NCBI RefSeq assembly: GCF_905475395.1
Contig: NC_058338.1
Coordinates: 44,303,935 to 44,367,934, forward strand
Length of the DNA stretch: 64,000 bases
Reading direction: 5' to 3'
Origin: Chrysoperla carnea
Taxonomy: Eukaryota > Arthropoda > Insecta > Neuroptera > Chrysopidae
The notes below the pieces were generated by a model. The model made no database searches and was not told the origin of the DNA. It saw only the letters and a program-made list of their open reading frames with translations. Both the position numbers and the translations under genes were made by a program. This document shows positions 22,818 through 35,232 of this stretch, one piece after another (position 1 is the first letter of the stretch; the number at the start of each line of letters is the position of its first letter).

Positions 22818-23492
22818 TCATTATTAATCAATGACATATCAATATCGTACATTCGTACCCACTCATTCAATTTCTCGTCAATAATAACTTTCATACATTG
22901 CTTTTGCAAATGCTTCCCTTCTGCTTCCTTTAATCGAACATAGTACATTATGCATTGCTGCATAATATATACGTTAATAGTCATTTCACCAAGTTGGATT
23001 AAAGTTGCGTCATTAGGGGCTGATTTACCAATACCTAGCATTTCTTTAAAAATACCACACACAAACACACGTACACTGTTTTCAATTTTGCCTGTTCCCC
23101 ACACTTGTGCTCGAAATGAAACAATCGAATAAATCATAGATTTAATCATCTTCATGACTACATCTAACGGAAAACTCTCATGTGCATATAATCGCTTCCT
23201 ACACGCCCATGCATTCTTTGCTGACAAAACCTACTTGATACATAAATTTGTATATAGGATTTTTTCAACTTAAAAAAAGTGAAATTCGAAAAAAAAGTTA
23301 AATCGAGAAGAATAATAAAAAAATCGACATAGGTCACTATTCGAATAGCCTAGTCATTTCATAGACCTCTGCAGTTTTTTTAAAGGTTTAAGACTGCTTA
23401 TGCTTTTAAGCTCTTAATATATGCAGCTAACGGCTAACCATTCAATTCTTTGTGAAAATGTTTAATAAAAACCCAAGTAATAATAAATAATA

Positions 23493-23498
23493 TTTATT
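23493..23498 (-). terminator. Poly(A) signal for the serine protease
   Basis: AATAAA on the minus strand about 100 nt past the stop codon at 23599. Confidence 0.45.
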
Positions 23499-23598
23499 TT
23501 AACAACTTTGGTTTACAGCATTTATAAATATGACTAGATTTTATTAGGATATGGAGGAAATTGTTCTCATTGGCTAATGTATGCAAAATAGTTCAGCA

Positions 23599-26500
23599 TT
23601 ATGAAATAACTTTTTGAATCCAAGGAATATAATCTGAAACTCTGGTATATAATCCTGGTAAACGTGGTCTAGCACATCCAATACCTGTGGATACAATTCC
23701 TATTACCATCTTCTTTCCTTCTGTACGAATCATTAAAGGGCCACCACTATCAGCCTGAAATTAATTTATTCAAATTAATTTAAATACAATTCAATGTAAT
23801 TTAAATTATTCATTCAATTTAAAACTGAATAATGTATGTTTCTGTATGATTGTTTTACCCAACAAGAGTCTTTGCCTCCATGTTCAACGCCAGCACACAT
23901 TTGACTATCTCGTATTATGGTTTTTTTTCCATTTGATTGATACCAATTATTACATTTCAAATTTTCAAACACTTTAACATTAACGCGTTGTAAAATATCA
24001 GCTCTTCCCACAGCTAAAAAAGTGTTAGAAAAGGTTTGTAAGGTTTTGTAAAAGTATTAAATACGGTTAATAAATATTGTATTGGGATTTTGGGAGAAAT
24101 AATTTGTTTAAAAATCAATTTTAATTCCAACCATACTGTTTATACAAGAGGACCCCGGTAACTACGGGCAAATGAATATTTGCAATTCTACATCGAATTT
24201 CCAACGAAAAAGTTATTTTGCGGCTTTTAGATCCGATGTACAATGAAGAAAATTTAGCTTTGTGAATAGGGGATAATCCTGATGTCGAATTGGCCATATT
24301 ACCCATATAAATGTAAAACTAGACTTGATACCTTGACAAAATTTGGAGGAGAAATTCAAATTGATTAAAAACGAAGAAGTTATTAGCTATCAAATATTGC
24401 ATTCAAAGGTTGCCCATTGCCTTTTAGCATAATTAAGTTTTATATGTAATATCTATGGCGCGATACCCACGTATGACGACACTAATGGGTATCTTCCTCT
24501 TTGTTTAATTAGGAATTTCAAATGTTCATATCCTGCATACTAGTAAATATTAAAAAAACAAAAACTTCACTTTTCTATTCGTGAAGTGAGAATTCTTCAT
24601 CTGAAGTGATAAAAGAGTTAGTTCGATCCCCTATCGTTTGTAGCTTTGAGAATTTCTGAATTAATATTAGTCAAATGAAAATTTGTGTAATAAGCAAGAT
24701 TACAGAAATTTAAATTTACGACAGTTTATCCTCTAAGAATTTGTTTCCATAATAACCCTTTAGCATTCTCCTTCGATTATCAGACGGATGCCAGATAAAT
24801 GAAAATAAAACCCCCATTATTATACCATGTATATGAAATATACCAAGTGTAATTAGTCCATTTCCGGTTGTCTGTCTGTCTGTCCGTCTCTCATCACGAT
24901 AACTCAAAAACGAAAAGTGACATCAAGCTGAAATTTTTATCGCGTACTCGTTTACGGACGTAATAGGTGAGGTCAAGTTCGTAAATGAGCAACATAGGTC
25001 AATTGGTTCTTGGGTCCATAAGAGCCATCTTGTAAACCGTTAGAGATAGAACAAAAGTTTAAATGTAAAAAATGTTCTTTATAAAAAAATAAACAACTTT
25101 TGTTTGAAATATTTTTTCGTAAACATTACTGTTTACCCGTGAGAGCGCAAATTTTATAGTATGTATTATATGAGGATATCAATTATATATGTGTGGCAAG
25201 TATGTATGTGTAATGTGATTGAGTAATCAACACTGTCTATACATGGTATTTCAACAATTAACTCAGTCAATTGTTTGTTTTCACTTGTTTTTGTTGTAAA
25301 ATTTGGCGTAATTATAACTTACTAGTATTTTCATTTAACCAGCCCCAACCAATGACTGTTGCATCAGATCCTTCGTATTTGCTGTAACTTGAATCATAAA
25401 CTGAATTTGCTAAACATGCTGGTTGAACATTATTGGACCAATTAATACTTGTTTTTATTTGAATCATTGCAATATCATTTTTGACACGATTGCATGTGTA
25501 CTCTGGATGCACAACAATATTTTTTACATCCATTTGATATGATATGCCAGAATTTTTCTCTCGCAGATCATATTGAGCGATAGTAACCTTTAATTGTTTT
25601 GGCACCATAAAGTCACCTGTACCACTGAAAAAGCAAATAAATTGATGAATCAATAAAGCCTTACAATGATAATTTTCGAAAAATGAGAAAAATTTGGGTA
25701 TACTAATCTAAAAATTACTGACCTGCAAATGCAATGTGCAGCTGTTACAATCCAATGTTTATTAATAATACTACCTCCACAGAAATGTCCACCATGTCGA
25801 GTGATTGATACCATCCATGGAAATTGGCCAGGTATTGTTGCACTTCCGCCAACAATTCGAGCTCCTCTATTTACAACTGATTTACCACAGTCGATGTCTG
25901 ACACTTAAAAAGATATACAATTTGCAATTTCTTATTACATAAAGAGATGCCACATTTTTACAAAAGGGCATATCAGGCTTTTCGATTCTGGAGGAGGAGC
26001 AAACTATATTCTCACATTGGAAATTATTTATATAATTATTAAGAACAATTATTAATTGTAATTAATAAATAATTTTTACTCATGCGGGATCAATACTTTT
26101 TTTCGCTTTTTCAATTAATTGTCCATTGCTTGCGTTAAATTTGCTTTTGTCACACGCAAATGGTTATATTGACGTGTAATTTTTCTATGTTAGGAAAAAT
26201 GCTCATTGGCGGATTTAGGCTTGATGCCGTCCTAGGCACGGTTTGATATGCCACTCTTTTTGCTTTGTGAGGAAGTGATTATTATTACTTTTTTTTTTTT
26301 TTTTTTTTTTTTTTACTAACCCCAATATTCTATGTTTAGTTTCTAAAGGCAATTAATTTTCAAATATTTTTTAATTTTTATGAATAAAATTTTATTATAA
26401 ATAATTAACATTTTATTTAAATAATCACTTTCTTCTTCCTGGTTTTGATTTGCACGAAAGAACGTCGAATATAGATATATATAGGCATAACTCAATTTCT

Positions 26501-27772
26501 TGCTATAGGCATAACAAATTCAGCTAGACAATAGACAATAATGCAAAAGCATTAAGTTAACACAACGCTTCAAAATTAAGCGAGAAGGCTAAAAAGTTTG
26601 TATTTTTTATTTCCGTCTAGGAAATTTTAAGGGTGTCAACTTCCAAAAGAGAGAAAATGTATTTTGTATTGTAATATAATGTTTTTTTAACGGTTTTTAA
26701 GGCATTAACGCACGTACCATTCCAAATTGGGCTCAAAAATTGTGATTTGAATAAATGTTAAAGTTTAAGAAGTACCTTTTGGTAGTGTTTCTTAGTTTAT
26801 TTAGTTTATGTAAGCTTTACCTGCCCCTAAGTTTTTGACTACGGTTAATTTTGTTCAAAGATCTCCTGAAGTCCGGATAACGCTATACCGAGCATCAAAC
26901 TACCAAAGGAACCAGTACAATTAGATAGGAAAATGGCTTTCTCTGAAGCTTCTTCAAACCACCGCCAAAATGTTTTTTTGGATCGTTCTGATCAAAAGCT
27001 CTCATCGCCACAAAAATTTTTAATTAGTAGTTTTTGAACTACGTGCGATTAAGCTACACATATAATACAACTATACACAAACACACACACACAGACAATA
27101 AATCACACACGGTAGTTATATACTATAACTATAATATAACATATGTGTAGCTCCGATCACCCGTAGCTCGAAAACTACACATTAAAAAATTTTGTGGCCG
27201 AGACAGCTTTTAATCAAAACGATCCGAAGAACATTTTGGCGGCGGTTTGAAAAGTTTCACAGAAAACCATTTTCTTATCTAATCGTGCGCAGATCAATTT
27301 TTATATTTTATTTTCTGCAATTTTGTTTATTATTAACATAAAAATTCCTTTTTTATTAAAATTAAACAATAAAATTAGGCTTAGGTAATATGGTATGGGT
27401 GCGTCACATCGGAAAATTACTAATTTTCTGCTGTCCATGACTTTTCTAAGTGTCTGAAAAGTCATAGACACTGTCTCTTTTGGTTGTCAGCAAAAAATAT
27501 TTCGAACACACGATCAACTCTCGTTGTATTGAAACGCTACTTGTATGTTAGGTTTCATTCGGAAAGGTTTACCATTGTTTTTCATAAAAATCCACAAAAT
27601 ATATTAAAAAGAACACATTATTGCTTTAAATGTTGAATTCTAGATTCGATATTTTTCACAATCTCATATAAAAATATTAAGAAGTAACTGAAAAACCTCG
27701 GTACTCACAATTAATATACGCAAGACAACATTGAACAATCGTTTGGATTATTAGGATCAATAACGAATTCAT
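23599..27772 (-). CDS. Secreted trypsin-like serine protease (S1 family), five exons
   Basis: Coding exons are 27772-27709, 25903-25723, 25624-25323, 24013-23859 and 23754-23599. Phases agree throughout: 858 nt, 285 residues. Exon 1 gives a signal peptide ([18 protein letters not shown]). After a short propeptide, activation is expected at R37|IVGG, with no clip domain. C27 could tether the propeptide to the catalytic domain. The catalytic triad is H78 (TAAHC), D132 (NDIAMIQ) and S237 (DSGGP). D231 (KDSC, chymotrypsin 189) together with the STG segment predicts cleavage after Lys/Arg. The residue before the catalytic Asp-Ser is alanine (A235, chymotrypsin 193), so the site reads WADSGGP where GDSGGP is normal; this affects the oxyanion hole. 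The substrate is unknown; digestion, immunity or another extracellular role are all possible. Intron 3 contains repeat copies A and F, and intron 1 a fold-back element. Confidence 0.88.
24262..24620. repeat. Repeat family F, copy 1
   Basis: Matches 52796-53515 in order: 'gataat(c/t)ctgatg(t/g)cgaattggc', 'aaacgaagaa(g/a)ttat', 'gatacccacgtatgacg', 'tatcttcctctttgt', 'gcatactagtaaa' and 'acttcacttttctattcg'. It lies in intron 3 of the protease. Non-coding. Confidence 0.6.
24822..25298 (+). repeat. Dispersed repeat family A, copy 2
   Basis: Near full-length copy within protease intron 3. It begins 'ccatgtatatgaaatatacc', continues through 'gtccatttccggttgtctgt', 'aactcaaaaacgaaaagtga' and 'tctaacgg'-complement blocks, and ends 'ttgttttcacttgttttt'. 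Confidence 0.75.
25904..27708 (-). other. Protease intron 1
   Basis: Donor GTGAGT at 27708-27703 and acceptor aag at 25906-25904. It contains a 26-base poly(T) run (26289-26314) and a large fold-back element (26917-27285). No coding exon was found inside. Confidence 0.6.
26917..27285. mobile_element. Fold-back element with long inverted repeats
   Basis: About 140-bp arms: the left arm (26917-27060) and the reverse complement of the right arm (27130-27285) share 'attagata(g/a)gaaaatgg', 'ccgccaaaatgtt', 'ggatcgtt(c/t)tgat', 'gccacaaaa' and 'gctacacatat'. The loop holds a CA microsatellite. It has no ORF. It sits in intron 1 of the protease gene. I see no clear target duplication. Confidence 0.7.
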
Positions 27773-28226
27773 TGTTGATTATTAAGTAAGACAAATTAAT
27801 CAAAAATATAAAATAAAAAACAAAAACTATTAGAACTAAAACTTAAAAACTAAAATCAGTTTTAAATTAAAACTAATTATCTTAATTCAAATTTTTGTTA
27901 TTTTATATATTTTCTGTTGTCGGCAAATTACAAACAGTCAGAAAATTGATGAAAAAACAATTTTGATCGGTGGGAGATTCATATTAAAATATGTACTTTA
28001 CCCTTCTCTATATTCCAAGGTACAAAATAACAATAAAAAAATGCATTGAATAGGTATTTAATTTGTTTTACATATTTTATAATTGCTACTTTGGCAATGA
28101 CAAAGAGACAATTATTGATAGATTACATAAATTAATGCATTTATACACGATATAAAGCGGTGTATTCCTTTCGAAAATATTTTAAGGATTCTATTTTCGT
28201 TAACGACTTTCTTGTACGTTTACTAG

Positions 28227-28560
28227 TTAAAACAAGTGAAAACAAACAATTGACGGAGTTAATTGTGGAAATACCATCTGTAGACTGTGTTGATTACTCT
28301 ATCACATTACACATATACCTATACATAACTGATAATCCCATATTGTGCCCTCGTGAGTAAACAGTGATATTTACAAAAAAATGTTTCAAAGAAAAGTTGT
28401 TTATTTTGTTTTGATAAGGAACATTTTTACATTTAGACTTTTGTTCTATCTCTAATGATTTACAAGATGGGTTTACGGAACCAAGACCCAATTAATCTAT
28501 GTTGCTCACTTACTTTTTACGTCCTCAGTGCGCTGTAAAAATTTCAGCTTGAACAGGGTG
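28227..28560 (-). repeat. Dispersed repeat family A, copy 3
   Basis: Reverse-oriented copy: 'aacaagtgaaaacaaacaat', 'gtaaacagtgatatttac', 'ttgttctatctctaatg' and 'ttacaagatgggttt', ending 'atttcagcttgaacaggg'. The mutagenesis-inducer end ('ccgtctgtctgtctg') is missing. Confidence 0.7.
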
Positions 28561-28908
28561 AACATAAACGTAAAAAACTCCCCTCAGGACTCATTGAAGG
28601 CATGATCAGCCCATGGATCATAGAATGGATGCATGCAGGTGATAAACTAACAAAAGCCAGCGAATATTATTTCAAGTGAATGCGCCATTACAACTAGTAC
28701 TACATATATTAATAACGCAATACATATCACCTTGCACTTAATATTATTTTTACCTTACGATTTCGATTATTATTCAACAATATTTTTTCAATGAATGATG
28801 TTATTGAATATAAACATACTATGATGATCATGCGTTGTACAAATACTTGATTATATTCAAATTTTTCAATTTAAAAATGTCCTTTAATTTTTCGTATATG
28901 AAAACAAA

Positions 28909-29376
28909 AAGTAACAAGTGAAAACAAACAATTGACTGAGTTAATTGTTAAAATACCATGTATACACTGCATACATGCATGTCAAACATATATAACTGAT
29001 AATCCCATATTAATACATACGATATAATTTGCGTATAATTTGCGCTCTCACGGGTAACCAGTGATGTTTACAAAAAATGTTTCAAACAAAAATTGTTTAT
29101 TTTTTTATAAGGAACATTTCTTACATTTAAACTTTTGTTCTATCTCGGTTTACAAGATGGGTCCTACGGACCCAAGACCCAATTGACCTATGTTGCTCAT
29201 TTACGAAATCGAACTTTTTACGTCCTAAGACGGACAGACAGACAGACAACTGGAAATGGGCTAATTAGGTGATTTTATGAACACCTATATCAAATTTTTG
29301 TTCATAGTATCAATATTTTTAAGCGTTACAAACTTGAACTTAGTATACCTTGATATATTTCATATATACATGGTAT
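28909..29376 (-). repeat. Dispersed repeat family A, copy 4
   Basis: Near full-length reverse copy, from 'aacaagtgaaaacaaacaat' to 'tttcatatatacatggtata'. It includes 'agacggacagacagacagac' and 'gctaattaggtgattttatg'. Confidence 0.75.
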
Positions 29377-29842
29377 AAAAATATCGTGTAAATTATTAAT
29401 AAACAAAGTTTTCGAACTGTATTAAATATGTAATAGAATAGGTTTGTATTAAAAATATTAAAATTCATTAAAAGTGTGATGCTTTTGATGATATGAAAGT
29501 TGAATCCTAGTAGAAATTAAAAAGTTTTTTGCTAAACAAAAGTTGTGTGTATACTTTTAAAGGGTGGATATGTAATATTATAATAATATTTTAAATAACA
29601 TTATCAAAAGGACTCATATTACATTATAATTGTTATTATATATTGTTATCATTTCTATACATAATAATCACGGAGTTTATGGAAGAAAATGAAAAATAGA
29701 TATTATTAGTATGAAAAAAACAACATCTGATCTCGAAATTTGGAGAGTAATTTTAACAATTGATAGTGGTCGTTTCCACTTGTTTTGAATGACTTCTTTC
29801 AAACGTTTGGAATTTAAAAAATACAAATTTAAATTAAAAATA

Positions 29843-30430
29843 TTGCAGTTTTGTTAATTTGGACCAAAAATTTGAAAAGTTTTGCCCAAAATTAGTGGAA
29901 TAACGTACTTGGTTTATTAAAATATAATAAAATTTGGGTGTGATAGAGCAAAATTAAATTTTTTGATTTTAATGACGTCATTAAGTATAAAAAATCAATT
30001 TTTTGGATATTTTGGCCATATTTTGGTCGATTTAAATGAAACTTTTTTTGAACCCCCTAATTTTGAGTCGTATTTTTCAATTTTTGTATTAGTTCCTCGC
30101 TTATACCAGCCCCTGTGCCAAAGGTGGAAACCATCATGGTGGAATTTTGGAAAACATTGCAGTTTTGTTAAAATGGGCCGAAAATTTGAAAATTATGGCC
30201 CAAAATTAGTGGAATAACATACTTGGTCTACTTCAATAGGATAAAATTTGGATGTAATAGAGCAAAATTAAAATTTTTGGTATAAATGACGTCATAAAGT
30301 ATAAATAATCAATTTTTTGGATATTTTGGCCAAATTTTGATCGATTTAAATGAAATTTTTTTTGAAATCCAATAATTTTGGGTCGTATATTCCATTTTTT
30401 GTGTTAGTTACTCGCTTATATCAGCCTAGG
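29843..30430 (+). repeat. Two-unit tandem repeat, 314-bp period
   Basis: Unit 1 begins 'ttgcagttttgttaatttgg' at 29843 and unit 2 'ttgcagttttgttaaaatgg' at 30157. The units share 'cccaaaattagtggaataac', 'tagagcaaaattaaa', 'aatgacgtcat', 'tcaattttttggatattttg' and 'gatttaaatgaaa' in the same order. Unit 2 stops near 30430. It looks like a fragment of a satellite or of an internally repeated transposon. The ORF at 29963-30217 lies inside unit 1 and is not a gene. Confidence 0.8.
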
Positions 30431-31888
30431 CCATAGTTGTACTAAACTGTTGATATTGCTGTGCGATTAACATAATTAACATGGAAATGATACCATAAAT
30501 AGCTATAGGGATATTATTGAGTCAAGAAATTCGTTTCACCCCTCAAACTTTAGCAAATTTTATGTTCTACAATTTTGCAACTATACAACTATAGAACACA
30601 AAATGTGCTTAAGTAACGAGATATAAGCGAAAAACTGAAAAATGTTTTTAGCAAAAAAATTTATGAAAAAAAATTCACCAATATACTTAATGCTGGATCG
30701 ATTGTTGAATTAATTTTTTGGCTATGATAAAACAATACATAAAAACAAATGGCTGTTAAAATGATTGGAAAATCCTTTTGTTTTTACTTGGTTTTTACTT
30801 GTTTTAAAATGACTTTCTATTTTTCAATCATTTCGATCGTTGCAAACTTCCTACCATTTGCTCTAAAGCAAACTTCTAATGTCAGGTCAGAGAGCACTTA
30901 TGCCCCCCCCCCCTCGTTAATATTACAATTTTTAATATACGCCATTGATATGTGTAGAACTGTTTGCCTAACTAATAAATAATATTTATGTAACATGATA
31001 TAGTATTATATACCACTATCCGTTAGCCGAACGCTCGCTAGACGATTCCAAATTAGTTCAAAAATAATTTTCAAAATTAAATTATGGATATATATAAAAA
31101 ACTAAAAAATATACAAAACTATTTCTCTGATCTGTATCCTTTGATTCTGCGCACAATACAAATAATCCTTTTCCCTTAAGTCTCTTACACTCCTCAATTC
31201 AGTCCTTGGCCAATGTAACATATGTATTTAGATTAATACACCCTTCCACTCAATATAATCTGAGTGATAGTATTCTTTCAAAACAAAACCTTATTACTCT
31301 TTTTAGGGACTAATTTCCAGAAGAAAAAAAACAATCAGTATTTAGGGCCTTAGGAGGTGCCTCATACCGAACTTTATCCAAATCGGTTGGGCCGCACAGT
31401 GGAGTATTAATATCAAATTTCTTGACAAAAGTCAGAAAATCTATCTCTTTTGTTTTGCATTGAAAGTTGTTTCAATGCCCAAATTAGATTACCACTCCAT
31501 CTCAAACAGGTCACTAGACTTACCTGCTCTTACGGATGCATGTCATTATTGTAGTCTCTCTCGAATTACCGTGTCATTCAATTTATCTTTATAGTGTTTG
31601 TTAGTGCAATTATGTAAAGATTTTTAATATTGAAGACGAACGTTTGTTTAAAAAAGTAATTTTTTTCATTAAATTTATCATACTCAAAGATTTTTGTTTA
31701 TGTGTCAAGTTTTGTCGGGCAAAATATTTTCTAACAAGGCAAAGTTTAACTGTACTTTAATGTGTTTACAAAAACCTTGCGCGACTTGCGCCTTTAAAAA
31801 GACAAGGATAAGGATGGAGATTAAGATAGCTTAAGGAAAATGTTAAAAAAAGAGCAAGTAGTTTTCCAGTGAAACTTTGTAACTTAAA

Positions 31889-32008
31889 ATGCCAAAGTCA
31901 CGTTACGTGGAAACAAAAGCTAGCATAGATAAGATAAAAAGTGGCTCAGAAGCAGAAAAAGTTGATAAAGAAAATGAAGTAATTGGGTTTGAAGACGAAT
32001 ATGATTAA
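31889..32008 (+). other. Small highly charged ORF, doubtful
   Basis: ATG-initiated, 39 codons, starting MPKSRYVETKASIDKI and ending EDEYD. Acidic and basic residues dominate. An in-frame TAA lies two codons upstream. There is no homology I recognise, no nearby gene and no strong start context. It could be a small protein, a pseudogene fragment or chance. Confidence 0.12.
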
Positions 32009-32274
32009 GACGAATATGACTAAAAAAATTTTTATTTATAATTGCCAAATAAAAGGTACTTTTGCATCTAAATAATCTTTAGAATCAATTTTGAGCTTAA
32101 AAATACCTTCATTATATTTTGTGCAGAAATTTGATAAAAATAGTGTGTGAGCTGTTTAACGATAAAAAGTTAAATAGACAGGTAGACCTGCAGACAGACA
32201 CACATAGTTACTTTTGCATTTATAATATTAGTGAAAATCATTGTATTTTAAGCGCATATATAATATAAGTATAG

Positions 32275-32385
32275 GTCGTCCGAAACGAAATGGGATCGAA
32301 TAAGTGAGAGTGTAGATGTATATGTATGATCAAAAACCTACACACTCTCTCTCTCGAACAGTATCATTTCGCTTAGAACATATTA
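32275..32385. repeat. Imperfect inverted repeat (MITE-like)
   Basis: The left arm 'cgaaacgaaatgggatcgaa ... gagagtgtag' pairs with the right arm, whose reverse complement reads 'aagcgaaatgatac ... gagagtgtgtag', around a short loop. No target duplication was found. Confidence 0.45.
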
Positions 32386-35210
32386 TACAATAATGTATTG
32401 TTTTCATAAATTTTAATGTATGCATCTAATAATTTACACAAATTCACGTATTATCATTGACTCACTGACATAATACTTAATACATACTCACTGACATAAT
32501 ACATATTATGTATTGTATTTTATTGTGTATGTATGTAAATATGCATGTACGTGTACGCATAAATGAAGGTTAGTGGCGCCTTCATATTACCTTGATACTG
32601 AGAGTCAAATATGATTTTGTTTTTGTCACACAATATTTATTACCTATCTTATAATTTATTCAGATTACTAGACTATTTTTAATATTTATTGTTTTGATAG
32701 TTCATTTACATGGGCAAAAATAAGAGTTATATATCCAAAAAATTGATATTTTCGAATTCAACGTGTAAATAGGCGGGATATTATATGGCATTTTCCCAAG
32801 GGAGTACCCAACTTTTGGCCCAAGCTGAAATTTTTGATCAAGAGACGGAACAAATTAAAAATTTCTGGTCCAAAAATTTTATAAATTCAACCGGAAAAGT
32901 GGCATAAACATATACTTAGCCAAATAAATCAATGTTAGGTTTAAGAGGAAAACAACTACCCTGACGTAAAAAGTAATCGTTTAAGTGCGGGAGGGGCCTA
33001 CGCATAAGCAAACGCTACGTTGCAATATTTTTAAGTGAAAAATTTATGATTTTATGAATTGATTCGTAAATATTTTGGTCTGTTTTATTATTATTATTTT
33101 TTTTTTGTGAATTGAAGCTTTAACTGTGGCCTATAGTGAATTTTTAGAAATGGCCTATAGTGCGAACTTTTTTTTAACTTATATGAATCACGGTTTAAAC
33201 TTAACTTTTCTATAATATCAAACGTACCTTTATCAATCCTTTATGTTCCAAAAATCCTTAACTAACACCCTTTGTTGTATATAAAAAATCTAAAATTTTG
33301 AAATTTTTAATTCGAAATATAGATTGTGCCGCATTCCTCTTACATTTTTTTCCCGATGCTTAATAGTTAAGAGCTACGAGCATTATTAAATTTCAAAGTA
33401 AATATACTAAGTAGGCCCGGACTAGTAGGTAGTAAAAAAGACTACAGATACTCTTAAAGAAAAATATTTTCAATTATGGATAGTTTAAAAGTTAAATGAT
33501 TTCGAATGTTAAAAAAAAAATACTGATATCGGTTTAATTTCGTTGAATTTTAAGTTTAAAATTATGAATTTATGTTACTAAGTAGAAAATATAAATCGAT
33601 ATTTCTCAAAAATAATATTGATAACTATACTTGAAACTTTTACCAGCTAGTAATAATTTAAACTTTTAACAGAATTTAAAAAAAAATTTTTCGATTAATC
33701 TAAAATTATTTAAAATTTACCTACTGTTTTCCTATGAGCGCACATAGCAAAACAGGTTGTTGAATGAACGTCCTTAACGTGGTGAGAGAAGTGTTCAAAT
33801 CGGTGCATTTTTTAATGGTAAATAGTTAATTTAAAACAAATATAAACCTTAAATATCCAAAATAACCTATTGGTAAGAATCTCAGGAGTCCAGGAGGAGT
33901 AGCCAATAAATGGGTTAATATCGCTTCTATTCAAGCATTAACGTATCAAAATATTCCTAGTAAAATTAAAACCTATTGTTGAAGGATGCAAATTGACGAA
34001 AAGCCTATAGTCTCCAAGAGTACATAATCCTAAAAATACAGTTTTTTGAGATATTGATTTTTAAATTTCTAAAATAAACATTAATGTACTCCTGTATGAG
34101 CATACATGTTTGTATCAGGAGAAGTGTAACATTCGTTCCAAAAAGCAAGTCACAAGAAAACTCGAATTTTAAAAAAGGTATTAAAAAATACAGTACTTAA
34201 TGGGGTGAATGAAAGAAGATTTCTACCCTACTGTTAACAAGAAGAAGGTTCTTTAAAAAAAATTACGGATGAAAAATTTTTTTTCGTGCATTGTGTAGGA
34301 TTTATGCGCCCATTTTAAAAGTAGAATAAAAGTCTTCCAGTGCTAGATATACGCTCCTGTGGATGTGAATTTTTATCCAACCCTGAACTTTTATCTCCCA
34401 TGTGACAAAATCCGAACTTAGATCACAACTTTATATCTGTGAAGGCTTCTAAATACCTAGAAAATTTTGACCGTAAGCCTTCTTTCATACTGATCGTGTT
34501 AGATCCTTTTCATAAATAGACGATCGTGTTAACTTAATTGTGGATATGGAAAAAAAGTATCTAATAATTAATTAGAAGGACGTTCCCTTTTATTATTAGT
34601 TGAAACAATTATTCATTGGAAAAATTAGCTTACAAAATTCTGATGAAATACGTATGAATCACCTTTAATGGAATTATTGATAATGTAGTTTGGATATCCT
34701 TGACTGAGTGTTACCTTACTATTACTCAAATTAAGTTCCACGAATTTAATATTGCATATTTTAAGAAGGCTATTCTGACCTTGGGTGAAGTTTGTTGTAC
34801 TCGAACAGTTACGATAGTCCATAAAACATTCAGATCGAATTTCAGGCCACTTAAAAACTTTTTCAGGTTTTTTTAAGAATATTTTTTTCGAAAATAAAGT
34901 ATATTCCCCTGAAATCGAGTGCAAAAACAATAAATATTTATACGTAGAATTGTATATCTACGTAGTTGACTATATTCGTTTTTCGAAAATTTAAGATGTC
35001 TCCTTTTGTTTGAAACATTATTCTAAACCCAACTACCAGGTCGGTATATTTTTCATTTTAGGGAAGCAAAGGAAGGTAATCGAATAACATAGACCCGGAA
35101 ACAATAGACCGAAAATTTTATAGACCTGGAGTTTTGTTGTAATTACGAGTTGGTTGGTTAGAGTTTGTCGATTATTAAAGGAGTTGGTTGGATTCTGAAG
35201 TTTATTGAGC

Positions 35211-35232
35211 ATACTGTATATATACAGTATGT
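35211..35232. other. Perfect 22-bp palindrome
   Basis: Reads catactgtata followed by tatacagtatg. It is followed by 'ttccgtaagtag', similar to a segment near 10180-10200 on the other strand ('gtcccgtaagta' after 'tatacagcgt'), so both may be ends of one transposon family. Confidence 0.5.

Larger units (their letters stand above)
19312..23227 (-). mobile_element. 5'-truncated non-LTR retrotransposon split by an LTR element
   Basis: Two minus-strand pieces flank the LTR element. The upstream piece (23227-22818) translates as the region just after the reverse transcriptase active site of LINE-type elements, with SIVSFRAQVWG and FKEMLGIGKSAPN. The downstream piece (19760-19312) has a C-terminal Cys/His motif (LCHGIESGHHLLMYC) and a charged tail ending KRRKDRLV, typical of Jockey/CR1-like ORF2 ends. 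Removing the LTR element and one copy of its TCATT duplication leaves the frame open for about 38 more codons past the junction. A frameshift and a stop occur between there and the final ORF. A stop codon lies just beyond 23227, so the 5' end is truncated or decayed. It is inactive. Confidence 0.75.
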
